A DNA stretch of 64,000 bases, taken from NCBI RefSeq assembly GCF_016907235.1, contig NZ_JAFBBO010000001.1:2976001-3040000 (forward strand), in the 5' to 3' direction. Below are positions 59,449 to 64,000 of the stretch, one piece after another (position 1 is the first letter of the stretch; each line of letters begins with the position of its first letter). This stretch comes from Oerskovia jenensis (GTDB taxonomy: Bacteria > Actinomycetota > Actinomycetes > Actinomycetales > Cellulomonadaceae). A program made the position numbers and the translations under genes. Under the pieces are notes generated by a model. The model ran no database searches. It was not told the DNA's origin and saw nothing but the letters and a program-made list of their open reading frames with translations.

Positions 59449-60501
59449 CTAGGTGCGGCGCACGGGGCCGGTGCTCTCGCGGACGACGAGCCGGGTCGGG
59501 ATCAGGATCTTCTGCGTCTCGCTCGGTTCGCCGTCGATGATCGAGAGCAGGAGCCTCGTCGCCTGCCGGCCCACGGCGTCGAAGTTCTGGTGCACGGTGG
59601 TCAGCGCCGGCCAGTACGACGCCGCGTCGTCGGTGTCGTCGAAGCCGACCACGCTGACGTCGGCAGGAACGCTCCAGCCGTGCTCGTGGATCGCGTGCAT
59701 CGCGCCGAGCGCCATCTGGTCGTTGCCGGCGAACACCGCGGTCGGTGGCTGTGCGGAGGCGAGGAGCTCGCGGGTGCGCGCGAGCCCCGAGCTCGCGGTC
59801 CAGTCACCGACGAGGACCGGGTGGGCGGGGAGCCCGGCGTCGAACATGATCTGGCGGTAGGCCGCGGCTCGGCGCTTGGCCGAGAAGGAGGTCGAGGGGC
59901 CGGAGATGTGCACGATGTCGCGGTGCCCGAGGTCGAGCAGGTGCTGCAGCGCGATCTGGGCGCCCTGCTCCTGGTCGGTGTCGACGATCGTGTAGGGAAG
60001 GTTGGCGTCGGAGTCGACGATCACCAGGGGCAGGCCGGCCGTGAGCTTGAGCTCGTCGAGCGAGTCGATCTTGGCCGACATCACGAGGATGATGCCGTCG
60101 ACGGCCTGCTCCTCGAGCCGGCTGAAGGCACCGGCGACGTCAATCTGCGTCGGATCCTTGACCGGCAGCAGCGTGGTCGTGTACCCGGCGGCCTCGGAGG
60201 CCTCGGCGATGGCGTTGAGCGTGCGCTCGGTGCCGAGCGTGGCGAGGTTGAAGGTGACGAACCCGATGCTGCGGAACCGGCCCGACTTCAGGTTGCGTGC
60301 CGCGCTGTTGGGCCGGTATCCGAGGGCCCGCATCGATGCCTGCACCCGTTCACGGGTCGCCGGTCTGACGTTCATCTGTCCGTTCGCGACGCGCGAGACG
60401 GTCTGCGCGGAGACACCGGCATGCTTCGCGACGTCGTTGATCGAGGCGCGGGGCCGGGCAGGAGCGTCGGCTCCGGACGGTGTGTTCGATGAGGGCCTCA
60501 T
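59449..60501 (-). CDS. LacI-family transcriptional repressor
   Basis: A 350-residue DNA-binding sugar sensor. The helix-turn-helix (about 19-40) reads INDVAKHAGVSAQTVSRVAN and is followed by the hinge helix region MRALGYRPNSAARNLKSGR. The periplasmic-binding-like effector domain has GFVTFNLATLGTERTLNAI, VIVDSDANLPYTIVDTDQEQ and VSVVGFDDTDDAASYWPALT. It probably binds the TGTTTrCG-type sites before the GH5 gene, the ABC operon and its own start. The ATG at 60501 has no ribosome site and TAGTGT lies ten bases upstream, so the leader is very short. It converges with GH35 (14-base gap) and diverges from GH36. Confidence 0.95.
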   Translation of the reverse strand: MRPSSNTPSGADAPARPRASINDVAKHAGVSAQTVSRVANGQMNVRPATRERVQASMRALGYRPNSAARNLKSGRFRSIGFVTFNLATLGTERTLNAIAEASEAAGYTTTLLPVKDPTQIDVAGAFSRLEEQAVDGIILVMSAKIDSLDELKLTAGLPLVIVDSDANLPYTIVDTDQEQGAQIALQHLLDLGHRDIVHISGPSTSFSAKRRAAAYRQIMFDAGLPAHPVLVGDWTASSGLARTRELLASAQPPTAVFAGNDQMALGAMHAIHEHGWSVPADVSVVGFDDTDDAASYWPALTTVHQNFDAVGRQATRLLLSIIDGEPSETQKILIPTRLVVRESTGPVRRT

Positions 60502-60514
60502 GATGACGCAAACA
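60501..60514 (-). promoter_or_regulatory. LacI half-operator overlapping the lacI start
   Basis: On the minus strand TGTTTGCGTCATCA, whose first eight bases equal the operator at 54166-54179. It overlaps the lacI -10 box and start codon, so autoregulation is likely. It also lies 81 bases before the divergent GH36 start. A GTGCGGTCG/CGACCGCAC stem at 60541-60570 lies in the GH36 leader. Confidence 0.6.
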
Positions 60515-60594
60515 CTAGCGGATCCCGCTCGCTCCGTCCCGTGCGGTCGCGAGCCGGGCGCCGACCGCACCACCCACCTACGGAAAGGTCCCCG

Positions 60595-62817
60595 ATGACC
60601 ACCCAGCAACCACTCCTCGGCCTGATCCTGCGCTCCGGTGGAGTCATGCTCGCGCTGGACCTCGCAGACGACTCCCTGCCCTCGATCGTGCACTGGGGTG
60701 CAGACCCGGGGCCGCTCGGCGAGGAGGGCTTCGACGCGCTGCGGCAGACCGCGGTCCTGCCCGTCGGTGCGAGCGAGGTCGACGTCCCGGTGCAGATCGC
60801 GATCCTGCCGGAGCACGCGCGCGGTTGGATGGGCGCCCCAGGAGTCAGCGGGTCCCGGGCGGGCGCGGCCTGGTCGCCGCTCTGGCGCACGACGTCGGCG
60901 CTGCTCGACGGGCGCGAGCTGCTCGCACCGACGGCCCCTCGTCTCGTCGAGCAGGGGAGCGGCGCGCTCGTCGTGAACGCCGTCGACGACGCCGCCGAGC
61001 TGGCACTGACCCTCACCGTCGAGCTGTCGGCGGCGGGGATCGTGCGCCTGCGCGCCGGGGTCGAGAACACGGGGGACAGCCCCTACCAGCTCGACCAGGT
61101 CCTGCTCAGCATGCCCACCCCGCCCGTGGCGAGCGAGATCCTCGACCTGGCCGGTCGGTGGGGCGGCGAACGTGCACCGCAACGCAGCACCGTGACGGTC
61201 GGGACCCATCGCCGAGAAGGTCGACGCGGCCGTACCGGGCTCGACGCGGCGACCGTGCTCTCGGTCGGCACGCCCGGGTTCGGCTTCGGACACGGTGAGG
61301 TCTGGGGGGTGCACACCGGGTGGTCCGGCAACCACGTCCACCAGGTCGAGCGGGTCCTGAGCGGCGAACAGCTGATCGGTGGGGGCGAGCTGCTGCTGCC
61401 CGGCGAGGTGCGCCTCGCCCGCGGGGAGCGGTACACGAGCCCTTGGGTCTACGGCATCTACGGGGCCGGGCTGGACGACGCGGCGCGGCGCACGCACCGG
61501 CACCTGCGCGCGCGTCCGCAGCACCCGACGTCGCCCCGCCCGGTCACGCTCAACGTGTGGGAGGCCGTCTACTTCGACCACGACGTCGACACCCTGCGAG
61601 ACCTCGCCGATCACGCGGCAGAGCTCGGCGTCGAACGATTCGTGCTCGACGACGGCTGGTTCGGAGGCCGGCGCAACGACCGCGCCGGTCTGGGCGACTG
61701 GTTCGTCTCGCCGGACGTCTGGCCCGAGGGGCTGCACCCGCTCGTCGACCACGTGCGAGGGCTGGGCCTGCAGTTCGGGCTGTGGTTCGAGCCCGAGATG
61801 ATCAACGTCGACTCCGAGCTCGCACGCGCGCACCCGGAGTGGATCATGGCGACGGGCGGCCGCCTGCCCGTCGAGTCACGCCACCAGCAGGTCCTCGACC
61901 TCGGGATCCCCGAGTGCTACGCCCACGTCCGTGACGCCCTGTGCGCGATCCTCGACGAGTACGACATCGCGTACATCAAGTGGGACCACAACCGCGACCT
62001 GGTCGACGCGGGATCGGGGCCCGACGGCCGCCCTGGCGTGCACGAGCAGACGCTCGCCTTCTACCGGCTCGTCGACGAGCTGAGGTCGCGCTACCCGGGT
62101 CTCGAGATCGAGTCGTGCTCCTCGGGGGGCGGCCGGGTCGACCTCGGTGTCCTCGAACGCACCGACCGCATCTGGGCGTCCGACGACAACGACCCCCTCG
62201 AGCGCCAGCAGATCAACCGGTGGACGGGTCAGCTCGTGCCGCCCGAGATGATCGGGGCGCACGTAGCGTCGGGCGCCTCGCACACGACCGGGAGGGTCCA
62301 GTCATTGTCGTTCCGCGCGATCACCGCCCTGTTCGGGCATCTCGGCGTGGAGTGGGACCTGCGAGCGGCGAGCGCCACGGAGCGTGCCGAGCTCGCCGGG
62401 TGGATCGCCTTCTACAAGGAGCACCGTGCGCTGCTGCACGGTGGTGAGGTGGTGCGCCTCGACCACCCGGACACCTCGCTCACCCTCCACGGCGTCGTGG
62501 CCCCGGACGGGTCGGAGGCGGTGTACTCGTACGTGTCCCTCACGCGTGCCGCGGTGGCGAGCCCGGGACGTGTCCGGCTCCCCGGGCTCGAGCGTGGCGG
62601 GACCTACCGCGTCGAGCCCGTCCTCGTCGGCGGCCTCCCCGACGGTGCCGACCCGGCGCCGTGGTGGGCGGGCGGGGCGGTCACGCTGAGCGGGGCGGTC
62701 CTCGCCACGGCCGGCGTGGTCATGCCCGCGCTCCGGCCCGAGCAGGCCGTCCTGCTCCGCGCGCGGCGCGTCGCCGACGCCACCGGTGACGGAGACACGC
62801 CTGGGTCGGCAGGGTGA
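60595..62817 (+). CDS. GH36 alpha-galactosidase
   Basis: A 740-residue cytosolic enzyme removing alpha-galactose from raffinose-type or galactomannan oligosaccharides. The N-terminal beta-supersandwich (about 1-310) is followed by the TIM barrel. The nucleophile Asp464 lies in AYIKWDHNRD and the acid/base Asp530 in IWASDDND. Other family blocks are FVLDDGWFGGRRND, GLWFEPEMINVDS and EIESCSSGGGRVD. A C-terminal beta domain ends in an Ala/Asp tail. GGAAAGG precedes the ATG. It is divergent from lacI and its stop overlaps the transporter start. Confidence 0.96.
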   Translation: MTTQQPLLGLILRSGGVMLALDLADDSLPSIVHWGADPGPLGEEGFDALRQTAVLPVGASEVDVPVQIAILPEHARGWMGAPGVSGSRAGAAWSPLWRTTSALLDGRELLAPTAPRLVEQGSGALVVNAVDDAAELALTLTVELSAAGIVRLRAGVENTGDSPYQLDQVLLSMPTPPVASEILDLAGRWGGERAPQRSTVTVGTHRREGRRGRTGLDAATVLSVGTPGFGFGHGEVWGVHTGWSGNHVHQVERVLSGEQLIGGGELLLPGEVRLARGERYTSPWVYGIYGAGLDDAARRTHRHLRARPQHPTSPRPVTLNVWEAVYFDHDVDTLRDLADHAAELGVERFVLDDGWFGGRRNDRAGLGDWFVSPDVWPEGLHPLVDHVRGLGLQFGLWFEPEMINVDSELARAHPEWIMATGGRLPVESRHQQVLDLGIPECYAHVRDALCAILDEYDIAYIKWDHNRDLVDAGSGPDGRPGVHEQTLAFYRLVDELRSRYPGLEIESCSSGGGRVDLGVLERTDRIWASDDNDPLERQQINRWTGQLVPPEMIGAHVASGASHTTGRVQSLSFRAITALFGHLGVEWDLRAASATERAELAGWIAFYKEHRALLHGGEVVRLDHPDTSLTLHGVVAPDGSEAVYSYVSLTRAAVASPGRVRLPGLERGGTYRVEPVLVGGLPDGADPAPWWAGGAVTLSGAVLATAGVVMPALRPEQAVLLRARRVADATGDGDTPGSAG

Positions 62818-63659
62818 CCGGGTCCGTCGTCCTCGTGGTCCTCGGTGCCGCGCTGCTGCACGGTACGTGGAACGCGATCGCCAAGGCCATCCCTGCGCGG
62901 CTGGTCTCCTCGACGCTCATCGCGCTGGTGTATCTCGTCGTCGGGGGGATCGGCTGCCTGGTCCTGCCGCTCCCCGGGTCGTCCGCGTGGCCCTACCTGC
63001 TGGTGTCGGCCGCCGTCCAGACGCTCTACCTCCTGCTGCTCACGGCGGCGTACGCGACGTCGGACTTCGGCAGCGCGTACCCCCTCACCCGCGGTATCGC
63101 CGTGCTCGGCGTCACCCTCGTCTCGACGCTGTTCCTCGGGGAGCGGATGACGGCGGCGCAGCTCGGGGGCGTCGCGGTGGTCGCGCTGGCGCTGCTCACG
63201 CTGGCCTGGGCGCCGAAGGGGCGTGCGAGCACGGCGGGCACGCTCATCTCGGTCGTGGTCGGCGTCACCATCACGGCGTACTCGGTGCTCGACGGCGTCG
63301 GGGTGCGCCTCTCGGGGGAGCCGCTCAGCTATGCGGCGTGGCTGTTCCTGCTCCAGGGGGTCTCGATCCCCGTCGTCTGCCTGGTGCTGGCACGGGACAA
63401 GCGCGAGTTCGCCCGGGGACTGCGCGCGCACGCCCCGATGGGTGCGCTCGGTGGCGTCCTCTCGCTCGTGGCCTACACGATCGTCGTCTGGGCGCAGTCG
63501 GTCGCGCCGCTCGCGGTCGTCTCGGCGCTGCGTGAGACAGGCGTCCTCGCCGCAGGTGCGATCGGCTATCTCGTGTTCCGCGAACCGTTGAGCGTGCGGC
63601 GCGTCACGGCGACGATCTGCGCCGTGGCGGGGATCGTGGCGATCCGCCTCGGGGCGTGA
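62814..63659 (+). CDS. EamA/DMT-family transporter
   Basis: A 281-residue inner-membrane protein with ten hydrophobic helices in two EamA halves (about 1-135 and 145-281). The second half has AYTIVVWAQSVAPLAVVSALRETGVLAAGAIGYLVFREPLS (in part), a typical EamA helix pair. Likely exports or imports a small metabolite; the substrate is unknown. The GTG start overlaps the GH36 stop by 4 bases (GTGA), so the two are co-translated, which suggests a link to the sugar pathway, though such overlaps also arise by chance. Confidence 0.9.
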   Translation: MTGSVVLVVLGAALLHGTWNAIAKAIPARLVSSTLIALVYLVVGGIGCLVLPLPGSSAWPYLLVSAAVQTLYLLLLTAAYATSDFGSAYPLTRGIAVLGVTLVSTLFLGERMTAAQLGGVAVVALALLTLAWAPKGRASTAGTLISVVVGVTITAYSVLDGVGVRLSGEPLSYAAWLFLLQGVSIPVVCLVLARDKREFARGLRAHAPMGALGGVLSLVAYTIVVWAQSVAPLAVVSALRETGVLAAGAIGYLVFREPLSVRRVTATICAVAGIVAIRLGA

Positions 63660-63689
63660 GGGCTCGGACGCCCTCGTCCGCCGGCGGCG

Positions 63690-64000
63690 TCAGAGCCTGT
63701 CCGCGAGCTCCTCGAGCGTCTCGGAGACCCCTGCTTCGAGCTTGATCGTGGCCAGCGGGTCTCCCCGGGTCGCACCGCGGTTGACGATCACGACGGGCTT
63801 GTCGGTCTTCACGGCGTGCTTGACGAACCGGAGCCCGCTCAGGACGGTCAACGACGAGCCGGCGACGAGCAGGGCGTCGGCCGCGTCCACCATGGCGAAG
63901 GCCCGCTCGACCCGCTCGCGCGGGACGTTCTCGCCGAAGTACACGATCTCCGGCTTGAGCACGCCGCCGCAGAACTCGCACGCGGCGGGCACGAAGTGCG
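63690..64000 (-). CDS. Sir2-family NAD-dependent protein deacylase, N-terminus outside window
   Basis: The last 103 residues of a sirtuin. CEFCGGVLKPEIVYFGENVP contains the second zinc-binding cysteine pair (C-x2-C). ADALLVAGSSLTVLSGLRFV and VVIVNRGATRGDPLATIKLEAG are the NAD-binding GSS-L-V and N-x-G blocks. The gene runs off the right edge, so it is partial because of the window, not broken. Sirtuins remove acyl groups from lysines using NAD. It converges with the DMT transporter gene. Confidence 0.93.
   Translation of the reverse strand, partial: HFVPAACEFCGGVLKPEIVYFGENVPRERVERAFAMVDAADALLVAGSSLTVLSGLRFVKHAVKTDKPVVIVNRGATRGDPLATIKLEAGVSETLEELADRL

Overview
The window is high-GC DNA (roughly 72 percent by eye) with many GTG starts, 1- and 4-base gene overlaps and HspR-type dnaK control. 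It carries tandem AA10 lytic polysaccharide monooxygenases with CBM5/12 modules and several glycosidases. Together these point to a chromosome segment of a polysaccharide-degrading actinobacterium, most likely order Micrococcales near Cellulomonas, Oerskovia or Cellulosimicrobium. That placement is inferred from gene content only. No rRNA, tRNA, CRISPR array, transposase or phage gene was recognised. The window begins inside pgi and ends inside a sirtuin gene.

Layout. 1-6 kb: 5' part of pgi, an operon of three paralogous double-domain GNAT acetyltransferases, a GlsB-type membrane protein and an Hsp15-like S4 protein. 6-9.6 kb: a DUF559 nuclease-like gene flanked by two copies of a 77-bp hairpin element, then two tandem secreted LPMOs with Thr/Gly linkers. 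9.7-13.4 kb: a flavodoxin behind two DevR-like boxes, a YCII protein, a GntR/membrane-protein pair with a clear operator, and an alpha/beta hydrolase. 13.4-19.6 kb: a large LuxR ATPase regulator, a free-standing protein of seven helicase-associated repeats, a GNAT and an Imm5-like protein. 19.7-27.9 kb: a MacB-like ABC exporter, a class A PBP, an SRPBCC/ArsR pair with two operators and a PAP2 phosphatase. 28-32.9 kb: a phosphotransferase, a NUDIX hydrolase, a MerR/beta-clamp fusion next to an MFS exporter with a matching promoter/operator, and a protein of four cold-shock domains. 33-37.6 kb: dnaK-grpE-dnaJ-hspR with two HAIR sites. 37.7-48.5 kb: a double DUF1540 protein, a degenerate GGDEF-like protein, a giant sigma factor/anti-sigma/CBM fusion interrupted at a G7 tract, a GST-like reductase, a lipoprotein, an orphan winged-helix regulator, upp and tadA. 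48.6-62.8 kb: a carbohydrate-utilisation region. 62.8-64 kb: a DMT transporter and a partial sirtuin.

How the parts work together. The carbohydrate region holds a secreted GH5 enzyme, a metallophosphoesterase, a DUF5054 (GH38-like) protein, a MalFG-type ABC importer with its binding lipoprotein, a GH35 beta-galactosidase, a LacI regulator and a GH36 alpha-galactosidase. LacI-type operators sharing a TGTTTrCG core lie before the GH5 gene, before the importer and at the lacI start, so these genes probably form one regulon for a galactose- and possibly mannose-containing oligosaccharide.

The most unusual gene is at 39211-43828. It joins an ECF-like sigma factor, a zinc-finger anti-sigma motif, membrane segments and a long repeat-rich presumed exterior part. 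That part ends in a CBM5/12 module of the same type as those on the two LPMOs, which suggests a one-protein sensor for an insoluble polysaccharide such as chitin. The two halves are in different reading frames that join exactly if one G is removed from a run of seven.
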